This document shows, piece after piece, positions 18,086 through 27,834 of a stretch of 64,000 bases of DNA (the stretch's first letter is position 1; each line of letters begins with the position of its first letter). Both the position numbers and the translations under genes were made by a program. This DNA comes from Chondrocystis sp. NIES-4102 (GTDB lineage: Bacteria; Cyanobacteriota; Cyanobacteriia; Cyanobacteriales; Xenococcaceae), in the NCBI GenBank assembly GCA_002368355.1, contig AP018281.1:4278001-4342000 (forward strand), in the 5' to 3' direction. The notes beneath the pieces are model-generated. The model was not told the DNA's origin and searched no databases. It saw only the letters and a program-made list of their open reading frames with translations.

Positions 18086-19303
18086 TTATTTTGTAACCTT
18101 ATGGGAATTAGGATTAACTAATAAAGCTTCCTGCATCGGTTTAATCGCCTGACTAGTTTTAATCTGTTCTTCTAACTGTTCGGTTGTGGAAACTAAATTA
18201 CTCAAACCATCAACTAAAGTACGGACATTTTCTAGAAAAGCAGGATCACCTGTAATTGATTCGAGATCGGCGGTAATTTTCTGAGCGTTATCAAAAGTTA
18301 CTCTAGCTGAATCCAAAGTCTGTTGTAAAGTCACTAAATTTTCTGGATTACTAAAACTTTCTGAAATATTTCTCAGATTTTCAGATGCTACATTAGCATT
18401 AGCAGTTATCTCTTCTAAATTAGTAACTAGTTGTTGTGTATCTGTCGTCTCAATAGTTTTATCTACTTTTACGACCAAATTTTGCAAGCGATCGCTCGTA
18501 GCACTAATACTATCTAAAGTAGTAGTAAGACTACTCTTATTTTGCACAATTAACTGTTCGACATTGGTTGCTAATTTACTTATCTGCTCGGCGGTTGCTT
18601 GATAGGTTTTTGCCGTAGTAATTAATTCACTCGAAGTATTATTAGCTACATTAGTAATAGTATTAGTTACCTTAGAAACATTAGCTACTTCTTGTTGTAA
18701 ATCTTTAACCAAAGCAGAAGTTTCTTTAGTAAGTTTTGCCACTTCCTCCGCAGCAACAGCAGCATTACCTACCGCAGAATCAACTTTAGCTACAAATTCA
18801 GGTTCGCCATAAGCTTTACTAAAGCGATAAGTATAGGGTAGTAAATCGTCTAGAGTAATAGATTTTTCCCCAGGCAAACGCATATTATCACAGACAATTT
18901 GATTTGGATCACAATTACTACTAAGGGCAGTCATGCCAGCAATTGTATTGGGTAAATTAGAATTAGGCACAATATCGACAAAAGTTTGTCCAATCAAACC
19001 TGAACTTCTAGCTTGTAGGGTAACATTTTTAGGAATTAGAAGATCGGAGGAATCTATGGCGATGATTACATCTACACCGTTGCTACTAGGTCTTATCTCG
19101 TCTACTTTACCAACTTTCAAACCTCGATAGCGTACAGGATCTCCCCCTTGAATGCCATTAACATCAGCAAAGTCTGCAATAATTCGATAACTTTTCTTAC
19201 CAAATTGAATACCCCGCAGCCAGAGAACTACACCAGTAAATAAAATAATACTAAAAATAATCAGTAACCCAACCGATCCTTCTTTAACAGTGCGCGATCG
19301 CAT
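18086..19303 (-). CDS. MCE/MlaD-family lipid-transport protein
   Basis: This is a substrate-binding or channel subunit of an MCE-type ABC transporter, related to MlaD and chloroplast TGD2, which moves lipids between membranes. Residues 7-30 are a single membrane anchor (VGLLIIFSIILFTGVVLWLRG), followed by the MCE domain (about 38-115; GIQGGDPVRYRGLKVGKVDEI) and a long, Ser/Thr/Asn-rich coiled-coil tail (about 165-385). The 405-residue length fits cyanobacterial members. It starts 29 bp after the partner ATPase gene on the same strand, so the two form a transporter unit. The permease (MlaE/TGD1-type) is not in this window. Confidence 0.9.
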   Translation of the reverse strand: MRSRTVKEGSVGLLIIFSIILFTGVVLWLRGIQFGKKSYRIIADFADVNGIQGGDPVRYRGLKVGKVDEIRPSSNGVDVIIAIDSSDLLIPKNVTLQARSSGLIGQTFVDIVPNSNLPNTIAGMTALSSNCDPNQIVCDNMRLPGEKSITLDDLLPYTYRFSKAYGEPEFVAKVDSAVGNAAVAAEEVAKLTKETSALVKDLQQEVANVSKVTNTITNVANNTSSELITTAKTYQATAEQISKLATNVEQLIVQNKSSLTTTLDSISATSDRLQNLVVKVDKTIETTDTQQLVTNLEEITANANVASENLRNISESFSNPENLVTLQQTLDSARVTFDNAQKITADLESITGDPAFLENVRTLVDGLSNLVSTTEQLEEQIKTSQAIKPMQEALLVNPNSHKVTK

Positions 19304-19332
19304 ATTTCTCCCCTTATCCCTATATTTATTAT

Positions 19333-20157
19333 CTAATCAATCACGCGAATTGGTCCTTCTACGCTTGCACTAAAGAATTGCCTTACTAAAGGGTTATCAG
19401 TTGAATCAATTTCAGCAACTGTCCCTATCCATTGAATTTTGCCTCCATATAAAAATACCACGCGATCGGCAGTACGGCGAATAGTGCTATTTTGATGGCT
19501 TACCATGATATAAGTCCCACAACCGCCCTCGGTACACTGTAAATCCCGTACTAAATTTTCAATTACAGTTGAGGCGATAGGATCTAAACCTGCTGTCGGC
19601 TCATCATATAAAATAATTTCGGGTCTACTCTGACTATTTTCAGGGTTAGACATAATTGCGCGTGCAAAACTAACTCTTTTACGCATTCCTCCCGATAATT
19701 CTGAAGGAAACCGCTCATTTGTGCCAGTTAAACCGACCATTTCTAACTTTTCGTTAACTAATTCTTTTATTTTACGCTGGCTAAGGTTGGAATGTTGATA
19801 GAGAGAAAAGCCGACATTTTGTTCTACTGTTAAAGAATCAAATAGAGCAGCCTGCTGAAATACCATACTAATGCCAATAGAATTATCTTGGTCTTCAATT
19901 AAGCCTATTCTCTCTTTACCATTGATATAGATAGATCCTTGATCAATCGGCAGTAAACCAGCAATCATTCTGAGAATAGTTGATTTTCCCGTCCCAGAAG
20001 GGCCAATAATTACTAAAGCTTCACCACGTAATACTTGAAGATCCACTTGATCTAGAATTACATTGTTACCAAAAGCTTTACTTACCTGTCTCAGTTCAAT
20101 CAAAGGAACTTCTATATCTGTTGGGGTAACTTCTTGATTGTCTATAATTAGTGACAT
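19333..20157 (-). CDS. ABC transporter ATP-binding protein, MlaF/TGD3-like
   Basis: This is the ATPase subunit of an MCE-type lipid transporter, 274 residues, cytoplasmic face of the membrane. It has Walker A GPSGTGKST (about residues 52-60), the Q-loop region (VFQQAALFDSLTVEQNV), the ABC signature LSGGMRKRVSFARA, Walker B IILYDEPTAGLDP and the H-loop (IMVSHQ). MlaF-type ATPases typically have LSGGM(R/Q)KRV, as here. It lies between chlI (67 bp upstream) and the MCE gene (29 bp downstream), all leftward. Confidence 0.93.
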   Translation of the reverse strand: MSLIIDNQEVTPTDIEVPLIELRQVSKAFGNNVILDQVDLQVLRGEALVIIGPSGTGKSTILRMIAGLLPIDQGSIYINGKERIGLIEDQDNSIGISMVFQQAALFDSLTVEQNVGFSLYQHSNLSQRKIKELVNEKLEMVGLTGTNERFPSELSGGMRKRVSFARAIMSNPENSQSRPEIILYDEPTAGLDPIASTVIENLVRDLQCTEGGCGTYIMVSHQNSTIRRTADRVVFLYGGKIQWIGTVAEIDSTDNPLVRQFFSASVEGPIRVID

Positions 20158-20224
20158 TGGATAACAAGAGAATCAACTTTTGGATCTATAATCTTTCCAG
20201 TATAACCCTCTGATTCAAACGTAC

Positions 20225-21298
20225 TTACTCGGCTAATTCTAACCCAAACACTCGCGCCACTGATTTTTCAACTTTATAACCAGAATCAATTGATTCTAAT
20301 GGATCTTTGCGTAGACGATGACGTAAACACAAAACAATTACTCGACGAATATCATCTATAGTAACTTCTGATCGTTGTTCCATAGCTGCGATCGCTTTGG
20401 CTGCACGATTAGTTACAATATCACCGCGCAAACCATCCACATCTAACTCTGAACAGATCTCCGAAATCTTAACTCGTAGATCGTAATCAATTTTTACAGA
20501 TGGTAGTAACTGTTGAGCTTTAACAATCTTCTCTTGTAAGGCTGTTTGCTCTTCTAAATATTTTTCAGTAAAAGTAGTAGGATTAGCATCAAATTCCGCT
20601 CTTTGTTCAACAATTTGAACCCTGAGATCTGGCTCTTTTACCGTATGTATTTCTGCGTGCATTCCAAAACGGTCTAACAATTGCGGACGTAGTTCTCCTT
20701 CTTCGGGGTTACCTGACCCGACCATCACAAATTGAGCAGGATGACGGATAGATATACCTTCGCGTTCAACAGTATTCCAGCCACCAGCAGCCGAGTCTAA
20801 TAATACGTCTACTAAGTGATCATCCAATAAATTTACCTCATCGACATAGAGGATACCACGGTTAGCTTTAGCGAGTAACCCAGGTTCAAAGGCTTTTACC
20901 CCATCTGAAAGGGCTTTTTCAATATCAATTGTGCCACAGACACGATCTTCAGTTGCACCCAAAGGTAGATCGATCATCTGGACTTTCTTTTTTACAATAT
21001 TGAATGGTACTTGTTGGTCAAGTTTTTCTTTAACCTCATCACTCATTAAATCAGGGTCGTTGGGGTCACTATTAAAAGGATCGCCTTCAACTACTTCGAT
21101 TTCTGGTAATAAATCAGCCAAAGCTCGAATAGTAGTAGATTTACCTGTACCGCGATCGCCCATAATCATGACTCCACCAATTTTAGGGTCAATGACATTG
21201 AGCAAGAGAGCTAGTTTCATCTCTTCTTGTCCCACAATAGCCGTAAACGGAAAAACTTGCCGACGAGTTTTAGTAGGTGCTGGAATTGTTGCAGTCAT
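20225..21298 (-). CDS. chlI: Magnesium chelatase ATPase subunit I
   Basis: ChlI is the AAA+ subunit of magnesium chelatase, which with ChlD and ChlH inserts Mg2+ into protoporphyrin IX, the first committed step of chlorophyll synthesis. The 357 residues show [13 protein letters not shown] at the N-terminus, Walker [10 protein letters not shown], the ChlI-specific helix insert ([16 protein letters not shown]), Walker [13 protein letters not shown], sensor-1 [19 protein letters not shown] and the C-terminal arginine-rich [10 protein letters not shown]. The start at ATG 21298 is typical. Downstream on the same strand are the ABC/MCE transporter genes; a kinase gene lies 120 bp upstream. Confidence 0.97.
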   Translation of the reverse strand: MTATIPAPTKTRRQVFPFTAIVGQEEMKLALLLNVIDPKIGGVMIMGDRGTGKSTTIRALADLLPEIEVVEGDPFNSDPNDPDLMSDEVKEKLDQQVPFNIVKKKVQMIDLPLGATEDRVCGTIDIEKALSDGVKAFEPGLLAKANRGILYVDEVNLLDDHLVDVLLDSAAGGWNTVEREGISIRHPAQFVMVGSGNPEEGELRPQLLDRFGMHAEIHTVKEPDLRVQIVEQRAEFDANPTTFTEKYLEEQTALQEKIVKAQQLLPSVKIDYDLRVKISEICSELDVDGLRGDIVTNRAAKAIAAMEQRSEVTIDDIRRVIVLCLRHRLRKDPLESIDSGYKVEKSVARVFGLELAE

Positions 21299-21418
21299 AT
21301 TAATTGTTTAAGGATCTTAATTAAAAGAAAAGTTAAGCGTTAATTTTTTTTTAATAAGCGTATTTTATTGTGCCATGTTTCAGGGTTTTTGAGCTATGGC
21401 AGTTATAGAAGAGGTGAG

Positions 21419-22780
21419 TTACAAAATTCTAGACAATAACTGATAGACGAGACGGAAAAAAGCAGTAATAGCGATCGCCCCAGCAGCCGAAATCATCGCT
21501 ACTCCTAATATTAGTTTAATTCCTAATGACCCTTGCAAAACTGGCAGTAGGAAAAATAAAGCACTACTAACAAAAGCCAAAATAGCTAAATCTATTTTTT
21601 CAATTAAGCGACGATGGAGAGCGTACACTAATCCCCCCATAATCATGCCTAAAATCCCCAAACTGATACCTGAAACTGACAAAAGGTTAGTTAAACCGAA
21701 ATAAATTAATCCTCCTTCAAAACCTGTAAAAGCTGCACTGCCTAAAACTTCTACTAAAGAGAAATTGGATTGAGTTTTTAGTTTAACTGGGGGGGAAGAA
21801 GGTGTTGCGGTAGGTTGCGAATTAGTATCAGGCTTAGTTTCCAAAGCTGCTAAAACCTCAGTAGCCGACTGAAAACGTTGTGCGGGGACAAATTCCAGCA
21901 TTTTATCTAAAATATTTGCCAGACGAGTACTAGTTTGAGGTGCATAGTTGCGCCAATGCCAAATATAGTTAAATGAATCATATAGTTCTTCAACAGGTTT
22001 ACCTGTTAATAAAACAATTGAGGTAGCAGCTAAGGCATAAAGATCTGTCGAGGGATAAACTTCTGCACCAGAAATTTGTTCAGGTGGTGCAAACCCTCTA
22101 GTATGGATATTGGTAGATTTCTTCTGGCTAGCACCTACAGCAATTTGCTTAACTGCACCAAAATCTAGAAGATATAAGACTCCTTGTTGATTACGCATAA
22201 TATTAGAAGGTTTTATATCTCGATGAATAATACGGTGCTGATGAATAAATTCTAAAATTTTCAGAATTTCAGTTAAGATACACTCTACTTCTATTTCTGA
22301 AAAAATACCTTTAGTTTCTAATTCCGTTTCTAAAGTCTCTCCATCTATAAACTCTTGAGCTAAATAAAAATACTGTTCCTCGCATGTTCGCTGAATATTA
22401 GGGACAATTGGGGTAAAAAAAGCATACAAATCTGGAATTTGCGGATGTTTATGCCCTAACTCTTCCAATGCCTCCGCTTCCCTTTCAAATAAACCCTGGG
22501 CGATCGCGCTTTCCTCCTGATTTAAAATAGTAGCAGGTTGAAACTGCTTAACTACACACCAAGGCATTTTAGGTTTATGGCGATCGCGGGCGAGAAATGC
22601 TGTTCCAAAACCGCCCTGTCCTAGCACTTTCGAGGGAAAATAACGATCCGCTAAGATTAAGGGCATTCCACACGTACTACAATATCTCTGCTGTACATTT
22701 CTAATTTTAGTTTGGTTATCTAAATCCCCAAAAAAATTACGAGGATTTGTACAACCAGGACGAGTACAAATAATTTCCAT
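21419..22780 (-). CDS. Serine/threonine protein kinase with N-terminal zinc ribbon
   Basis: This is a Hanks-type protein kinase of 453 residues, of a form common in cyanobacteria. The N-terminus has a four-cysteine ribbon (IICTRPGCTN ... RYCSTCGMPL, about residues 4-40). The kinase domain (about 46-310) carries the glycine loop GQGGFGTAF, the catalytic lysine in VVKQF, IIHRDIKPSNIM and LLDFGAVKQ. A Pro/Ser/Thr linker follows, then three or four C-terminal hydrophobic segments (about 345-450) that anchor it in the membrane with the kinase in the cytoplasm. The substrate is unknown. It lies 60 bp behind rbcR and ahead of chlI on the same strand. Confidence 0.93.
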   Translation of the reverse strand: MEIICTRPGCTNPRNFFGDLDNQTKIRNVQQRYCSTCGMPLILADRYFPSKVLGQGGFGTAFLARDRHKPKMPWCVVKQFQPATILNQEESAIAQGLFEREAEALEELGHKHPQIPDLYAFFTPIVPNIQRTCEEQYFYLAQEFIDGETLETELETKGIFSEIEVECILTEILKILEFIHQHRIIHRDIKPSNIMRNQQGVLYLLDFGAVKQIAVGASQKKSTNIHTRGFAPPEQISGAEVYPSTDLYALAATSIVLLTGKPVEELYDSFNYIWHWRNYAPQTSTRLANILDKMLEFVPAQRFQSATEVLAALETKPDTNSQPTATPSSPPVKLKTQSNFSLVEVLGSAAFTGFEGGLIYFGLTNLLSVSGISLGILGMIMGGLVYALHRRLIEKIDLAILAFVSSALFFLLPVLQGSLGIKLILGVAMISAAGAIAITAFFRLVYQLLSRIL

Positions 22781-22840
22781 ACAATCTCAGCAGCAGTTAT
22801 GAACTTATTGTACTTTTGTAATTTTCAAATGTTATGAAGT

Positions 22841-23815
22841 TTATGTAATTTCCAGAGCATTGTTATATAAAGTATCAAGATGACCAAATTCTTTTCTAGT
22901 GGCAAATTGCGGTAAGATTTCCTTGCTAAATGCTTCTGCTGCCTTAGAACAATAACGATTAGGATTAATAATTACCGATAAAGTTCTCCCAATTTTCACT
23001 TCTTTAATCTGCGATCGATGCAAGATTCCCATCTCCAATTCTTTTTCAATTGCCGTAGTCGATACAAAAGCAGCACCTAACCCAGACTGAACAGCATTTT
23101 TAATCGCTTCAATCGAGTTTAATTCCATTTCAATTTTTAGTCTTCGAGGATCGATGCCATAACGAGTTAAAACTTTGTCAATAACTTTACGAATAGTAGA
23201 CTGGGAATCTAAGGTAATAAAATTAAGTTTATATAAATCTTCCTTTTGGATTACTGTTTCCTGGGCTAAAACATGATTGGGAGGCAAAATTAAAGCAAAT
23301 TCATCATCTGCATAGGGAACAATATTTAAAACCTCTTGTAACTCCGTGGGGACTTCACCACCGATAATGGCTAAATCCACCTGTCCATTAGCTACCGCCC
23401 AGGAAGTACGACGGGTAGAATGAACTTGCAACTGCACCGAGACATCAGAATACTTTTCGCGAAACAAACCAATCATTCGAGGAATAAGATATGTTCCTGT
23501 TGTTTGAGACGCACCTACAATTAAAGTACCACCCTGAAGGTTTTGTAAATCTTCGATCGCTCGACAGGTTTCTTGACACAAAGAAATTACTCTTTCTCCG
23601 TAACTCAATAGTAAATGCCCTGCTTCCGTTAGCTGCGCTCTACGTCCACCACGGTCAAACAATGGTACATTTAATTGTTTTTCTAAATTTTGTACTTGTA
23701 GACTAACAGCAGGTTGAGAAACATAAAGACTGTCTGCTGCCCGTTTAAAGCTTCCCTCAGTGGAAATTGCCTTAAGTATGCGAAGTTGATCTAAGGTAAA
23801 AGGAATATCAGACAT
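22841..23815 (-). CDS. rbcR: LysR-type regulator RbcR
   Basis: This is a LysR-family transcription factor of 324 residues close to RbcR/Ycf30, the regulator of RuBisCO and related carbon-fixation genes in cyanobacteria and algal plastids. It has an N-terminal winged helix ([32 protein letters not shown]...QVQNLE, about 7-50) and the effector-binding domain from about residue 95 ([25 protein letters not shown]). The start at ATG 23815 is the family start. It is divergent from an NnrU-family gene, an arrangement I recall from other cyanobacteria. The shared 188-bp region contains ATTAG-N5-CTAAT, matching the RbcR consensus, which suggests autoregulation or control of nnrU. Confidence 0.9.
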   Translation of the reverse strand: MSDIPFTLDQLRILKAISTEGSFKRAADSLYVSQPAVSLQVQNLEKQLNVPLFDRGGRRAQLTEAGHLLLSYGERVISLCQETCRAIEDLQNLQGGTLIVGASQTTGTYLIPRMIGLFREKYSDVSVQLQVHSTRRTSWAVANGQVDLAIIGGEVPTELQEVLNIVPYADDEFALILPPNHVLAQETVIQKEDLYKLNFITLDSQSTIRKVIDKVLTRYGIDPRRLKIEMELNSIEAIKNAVQSGLGAAFVSTTAIEKELEMGILHRSQIKEVKIGRTLSVIINPNRYCSKAAEAFSKEILPQFATRKEFGHLDTLYNNALEIT

Positions 23816-23930
23816 AAAATTCCAGTACTGTTTTATTAAAATAGTTAGCTATCAGGGTGTTATTTAAACGTATTATTAATAGTGCTTAATCTTTAATAAT
23901 TTTCATGTGCTTTATTTGCACAGTACCATG

Positions 23931-23945
23931 ATTAGGAAGCCTAAT
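23931..23945. promoter_or_regulatory. Putative RbcR binding site
   Basis: ATTAGGAAGCCTAAT is a perfect inverted repeat of the form ATTAG-N5-CTAAT, the dyad I recall as the RbcR consensus (ATTA(G/A)-N5-(C/T)TAAT). It is midway between divergent rbcR and the NnrU gene. A second AT-rich dyad, ATTAA-N6-TTAAT, lies near 23874-23889. Confidence 0.6.
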
Positions 23946-24003
23946 TAACTTTTAATTATTGCTTTGATCAGTATAGATTAATAATACATATATAGTTGGT
24001 TAT

Positions 24004-24720
24004 ATGACTAGTACTAGTTGGGTAACTAATAGTCACTTAATTATGTTGGGTTTACTATTAGGTTTTGCCATCGCCCATAGTGGTTTGGCAGCTTTACGTC
24101 CTTGGGCAGAAACCAAGATAGGAGCAAGATTATATCGAGTAATATTTGCTATTGTTAGTATTCCTTTTGCCTCAATTTTGATAATTTACTTTTTTAATCA
24201 TCGTTACGATGGGTTGCAGTTGTGGCAGGTGCAAGGAGTGGTTGGGGTGAAATCTTTCGTCTGGATCTTATCCGCTATTTCCTTCATATTTCTTTACCCA
24301 GCAACCTTTAACCTATTAGAAATTGCAGCAATTCAAAAGCCACAGGTATATCTCTTTGAGACAGGCATCATTCGCATTACTCGACATCCTCAGATGGTAG
24401 GACAGGTGATCTGGTGTATTGCCCATACTCTTTGGTTAGGCACAAGTTTTACAGTGGTGACATCTATCGGTTTAATTGCCCATCATTTATTTGCCGTTTG
24501 GCATGGCGATCGCCGTTTAACTAAAAGATATGGTGAGGCGTTTACTCAAGTTAAAGATAGAACTTCCGTGATTCCTTTTTTAGCGATTATCGATGGTCGT
24601 CAAACTTTGAAATGGCAAGAATTTGTGCGTCCTGCTTATCTAGGAGTAGCAGCCTTTGTAATGCTATTTTGGTGGGGGCATCCTTGGTTAATGCAGGTAA
24701 CTTCAAAAGCTTATTGGTAA
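24004..24720 (+). CDS. NnrU-family membrane protein
   Basis: This is an integral membrane protein of the NnrU/isoprenylcysteine-methyltransferase-like superfamily, 238 residues with about six hydrophobic segments. The blocks GFAIAHSGLAALRPWAE, GARLYRVIFAIVSIPFAS, GIIRITRHPQMVGQVIWCIAHTLW and HHLFAVWHGDRRLTKRYGEAF match the NnrU family, including the conserved RHPQ turn. In denitrifiers the family is linked to nitric-oxide respiration; in plants a related protein (Z-ISO) isomerises 15-cis-zeta-carotene with haem b, so a carotenoid role is possible here. It is divergent from rbcR and probably shares its control region. Confidence 0.85.
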   Translation: MTSTSWVTNSHLIMLGLLLGFAIAHSGLAALRPWAETKIGARLYRVIFAIVSIPFASILIIYFFNHRYDGLQLWQVQGVVGVKSFVWILSAISFIFLYPATFNLLEIAAIQKPQVYLFETGIIRITRHPQMVGQVIWCIAHTLWLGTSFTVVTSIGLIAHHLFAVWHGDRRLTKRYGEAFTQVKDRTSVIPFLAIIDGRQTLKWQEFVRPAYLGVAAFVMLFWWGHPWLMQVTSKAYW

Positions 24721-24813
24721 ATTGTAATAAGTAATATCTTTTCAGTTGATCCCAAATGGATGTAGCATAACTCAAAGTATAAAAAATGCAATTTAAAAAA
24801 AGTCTGCTTTCTT

Positions 24814-25197
24814 ATGGCATCTATAGTTAATCAAAACACTTTTAAACAAGAGGTGTTGGAGGCATCATGTCCTGTTTTAGTCCATTTTTGGACTCCTTGG
24901 TGTGGGTTATGTCGCTTAGTTAGTCCGATACTTGAGACAATTGAGACCAATAGCGATCAACCAATTAAAATAGTAGCGATTAACGCCGACGAAAATTTTA
25001 AACTTGCTAATACTTATCATCTCAAGAATGTACCAACAATTTTACTATTTCAGCACGGTGAATTAATCGAAAAAATAGATAATTTTAATAGTGGCGACCG
25101 CGAAACCTATTTGTTAGGTAATCCCCAAGCCTGGATGCAGCCCCATCGTTTACAGTCAGCTTTAAAAAAAGTTATGAACAATTTAAATGTTGTATAA
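24814..25197 (+). CDS. Thioredoxin-like protein with CGLC active site
   Basis: This is a 127-residue thioredoxin-fold protein, presumably a cytoplasmic disulfide reductase. The active site at residues 29-33 reads WCGLC instead of the usual WCGPC; loss of the proline should raise flexibility and alter redox potential. Other family features are LVHFWTPWCG, the cis-proline loop (NVPTILLFQHGE) and normal length with a C-terminal tail of about 20 extra residues. Cyanobacteria carry several such variants (TrxB/TrxQ/TrxC types); I cannot assign the type. Start at ATG 24814. The ribokinase gene follows after 71 bp. Confidence 0.85.
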   Translation: MASIVNQNTFKQEVLEASCPVLVHFWTPWCGLCRLVSPILETIETNSDQPIKIVAINADENFKLANTYHLKNVPTILLFQHGELIEKIDNFNSGDRETYLLGNPQAWMQPHRLQSALKKVMNNLNVV

Positions 25198-25268
25198 AAT
25201 GTGTGGTAGCGATTCAGGATTACCTTTTTATTGTTTATCAAAAATAATTAACCATTTCCTCATCAACC

Positions 25269-26204
25269 ATGACCGTAGTTGTCTTTGGCAGTATTAATTT
25301 AGATTTAGTTGTAGAAGTTCCTCACCTACCCGTTAAGGGGGAAACAGTAATTGGTAAGCGTTTTTTTTCTGCTGCTGGCGGAAAGGCAGCTAATCAGGCA
25401 GTAGCGATCGCTAAGTTAGGTATTCCAGTCAGTTTAGTTGGGCAAATTGGTCAAGATAGCTTTGGTCAAACTTTGATTGAAAGTTTACAATTTGCAGGGG
25501 TAAACACCACTGGTATTACTGTTAATCCTCAGTCGTATTCTGGCATAGCTTCAATTTTAGTAGATTCTACAGGTGCTAATACAATTGCCTGTGCTGCTGG
25601 GGCTAATAATTTAGTTAGAGAGAAAGAATTGGAACAGTTTAAGCTTTTGCTACCCCAAGCGAAAATAGTATTATTAGAGTTTGGTATTCCTATAGCCACA
25701 GTTTTAAACGCAGCCAGAGCAGCTAAAGACCACAATTGCTGTGTGATCCTCGATCCTGCCCCTGTTATCGCCCAATTTCCTGACGAATTATTTAGTTTAG
25801 TCGATATCATCACTCCTAACGAAGTAGAAGCCAGTCAATTAGTAGGATTTACTGTTGATGGTGTGACCACCGCAAGACAAGCAGCTTCTTTTTTACATCA
25901 AATGGGTGTCAAAAACGTCATTATTACTTTAGGTAGCCAAGGTTCTTTATATAGTAATGAAGAAGAAAATTTTTGGATTAAACCTATTGATGTACCTGTA
26001 GTGGATACGGTAGCTGCTGGAGATGCCTTTAACGGTGCTTTAGCAGTAGCATTAGCATCAGGTAAATCTCTAAAAGAAGCCGTACTTTGGGGGACAGTAG
26101 GAGGAGCTTTATCGGTCACTAAAAATGGGGCGCAGTCTTCCTTACCTAGTCGCAATAGTTTTGATCAATTGTTAAATCAACAACTTGCCATAGAAGATAC
26201 TTAG
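25269..26204 (+). CDS. rbsK: Ribokinase (PfkB family sugar kinase)
   Basis: This is a PfkB-family kinase of 311 residues that most likely phosphorylates D-ribose at O5, feeding the pentose phosphate pathway. Visible are FGSINLDLVVEVPHLPVKGET and AAGGKAANQAVAIAKLG (PfkB signature 1 and sugar site), TPNEVEASQLVG, and signature 2 DTVAAGDAFNGALAVALASG with the catalytic aspartate and anion hole. These residues favour ribokinase over fructokinase. No ribose transporter is adjacent, so the sugar may come from nucleoside turnover, in line with the nearby ahcY and mtnP. Confidence 0.9.
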   Translation: MTVVVFGSINLDLVVEVPHLPVKGETVIGKRFFSAAGGKAANQAVAIAKLGIPVSLVGQIGQDSFGQTLIESLQFAGVNTTGITVNPQSYSGIASILVDSTGANTIACAAGANNLVREKELEQFKLLLPQAKIVLLEFGIPIATVLNAARAAKDHNCCVILDPAPVIAQFPDELFSLVDIITPNEVEASQLVGFTVDGVTTARQAASFLHQMGVKNVIITLGSQGSLYSNEEENFWIKPIDVPVVDTVAAGDAFNGALAVALASGKSLKEAVLWGTVGGALSVTKNGAQSSLPSRNSFDQLLNQQLAIEDT

Positions 26205-26526
26205 ATATTATAGTCCTGTGTTTTAATCTAAAAAAATATCTTACGACCACACATCAACACTTATGATCATTAACCCCTATTTTTATATGGAATGACTAAA
26301 TATTTTAATTTAATATAGATATTATTAATCCTTGCCAAAAAGTAGTATTCATGCTCCAATAAAGCAAATGCTTTGGGATTAGCTAAAATAATCTTAGATA
26401 AGGATCTAATAAAATATAAAATCTAGTAATTTTAATTGCGTTTACAAGAGGCAACTGTCTCAATTTAAAAAAATTACTATATAAATAGCAAGTGCAAGCA
26501 GTAGCTTACATTAACCGAACAATAAA
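26205..26526. other. Intergenic region, nothing recognised
   Basis: About 320 bp of AT-rich sequence before the PRC-barrel gene. It must contain that gene's promoter, but I see no consensus boxes, hairpin terminator or RNA gene. Confidence 0.4.
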
Positions 26527-27486
26527 ATGACAATTGAAAATATACATCTACGTTCTGAATTTATCAACACTCAAGTAATTGCTCGCAATAGCGGTAAAAG
26601 ATTAGGAGTGGTAAAAGAGGTATTGGTAGATATAGATCGCAGAGAAGTTGTGGCTTTGGGTCTTAGGGATAATATGCTTTCAGTTTCTGGCATACCCAAA
26701 TATATGTATCTTGATAATATTCGCCAGGCTGGAGATGTAATTTTAGTCGAGGACGAAAGTGTAATTGAAGATATTGATATTGAAGTTTATAGTAAATTAA
26801 TTAATTGTGAAGTAATTACTGAGGCTGGAGAACCTTTAGGTAAGGTTAGAGATTTTCAGTTTGATGCCGAAAATGGCGCAGTAAATTCGATTGTTATTGC
26901 TTCATTGGGTATACCACAAATCCCAGAACAACTAATTAGTACATACGAATTATCTATAGAAGAAGTAGTAAGTAGTGGCCCTAATCGTTTGATTGTTTTT
27001 GAAGGTTCAGAAGAGCGTATAGAGCAAATTTCTGTCGGTCTTTTAGAGCGTTTAGGTATTGGTCGTCCTCCCTGGGAAAGCGATCGCGAGGAATATTATC
27101 CCCAAACTATTAAAGCTGAAAATCAGTTAGGAACAGGTGTTCCCCTTCGTCCACCAATTTCTACTCCAGTCGATACTAGAGAACCCGTAATGGAAGAGCG
27201 TTGGGATGAGGATCAATGGCAGGAGGCTCGCGTAGTTCCACCACCACCTATAAAACAGCAAGCAGAGGCAATTCCCTATGAGTACGAAGAGAATAACTGG
27301 GAAGATGCTGATTCTGAAGTTTATGACGCACCTTATCAAGTACCTCCAGTTAAAGAGTATGATTATGATGAGGTAATCACTGAAGATGTTTGGGATGACG
27401 ATATTAAACCTGAACCATACAACCCTCCACCTGTTAATATTCCTGAAAAACAAAAAGCCCCTGAATATGAGGAAGAACCAGGGTAA
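26527..27486 (+). CDS. PRC-barrel domain protein
   Basis: This is a 319-residue cytoplasmic protein with two PRC-barrel domains (about residues 8-80, IHLRSEFINTQVIARNSGKRLGVVKEVLVD, and 88-165, SKLINCEVITEAGEPLGKVRDFQFD). PRC barrels mediate protein contacts in photosynthetic reaction-centre H subunits and RimM-type factors. The remaining 150 residues are a low-complexity Pro/Glu/Asp/Tyr-rich acidic tail, probably disordered. Such two-barrel proteins with acidic tails are widespread in cyanobacteria and may act in photosystem or thylakoid assembly, but the exact role is unknown. A clear terminator follows at 27515-27542. Confidence 0.85.
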   Translation: MTIENIHLRSEFINTQVIARNSGKRLGVVKEVLVDIDRREVVALGLRDNMLSVSGIPKYMYLDNIRQAGDVILVEDESVIEDIDIEVYSKLINCEVITEAGEPLGKVRDFQFDAENGAVNSIVIASLGIPQIPEQLISTYELSIEEVVSSGPNRLIVFEGSEERIEQISVGLLERLGIGRPPWESDREEYYPQTIKAENQLGTGVPLRPPISTPVDTREPVMEERWDEDQWQEARVVPPPPIKQQAEAIPYEYEENNWEDADSEVYDAPYQVPPVKEYDYDEVITEDVWDDDIKPEPYNPPPVNIPEKQKAPEYEEEPG

Positions 27487-27834
27487 AGGCTTTATATTAC
27501 TAGTTAATTGAATTGAGGCGAGTTTGATAGCTCGTCTTTTTTGTTGGTGTTAATAGGGAGTAATCACTTATAGCGATACGAGATAGTTAAGGGACGTTTT
27601 TGATCTTTTAGCTTTTAGTATTTTAGTTATTAGCCTTCAAATAATAATACCTACTACCTTATCCTGACTCCTTACAAATTCGTAGCATTCTTTTTTCTAT
27701 TTCATATAATTTTGTGATCTAAATCTAGTTTCCTAGAGTTGTGAAGTCACTGTGAAGTTCTTGTAAAGCTTTTATAAAGGTAATTAAGTTAAACGCAATC
27801 ATCTTAACGAAATTACATTAAAAAGTTACTAAAT
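27487..27834. other. Intergenic region before the GH9 gene
   Basis: About 350 bp. It holds the terminator of the PRC-barrel gene (27515-27542) and, near 27735-27790, an AT-rich zone with GTGAAGTC / GTGAAGTT direct repeats that may belong to the GH9 promoter. No gene is visible. Confidence 0.4.
27515..27542 (+). terminator. Rho-independent terminator after the PRC-barrel gene
   Basis: AGGCGAG (27516-27522) pairs with CTCGTCT (27531-27537) across an 8-base loop and is followed by a run of T to 27542. Confidence 0.7.
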
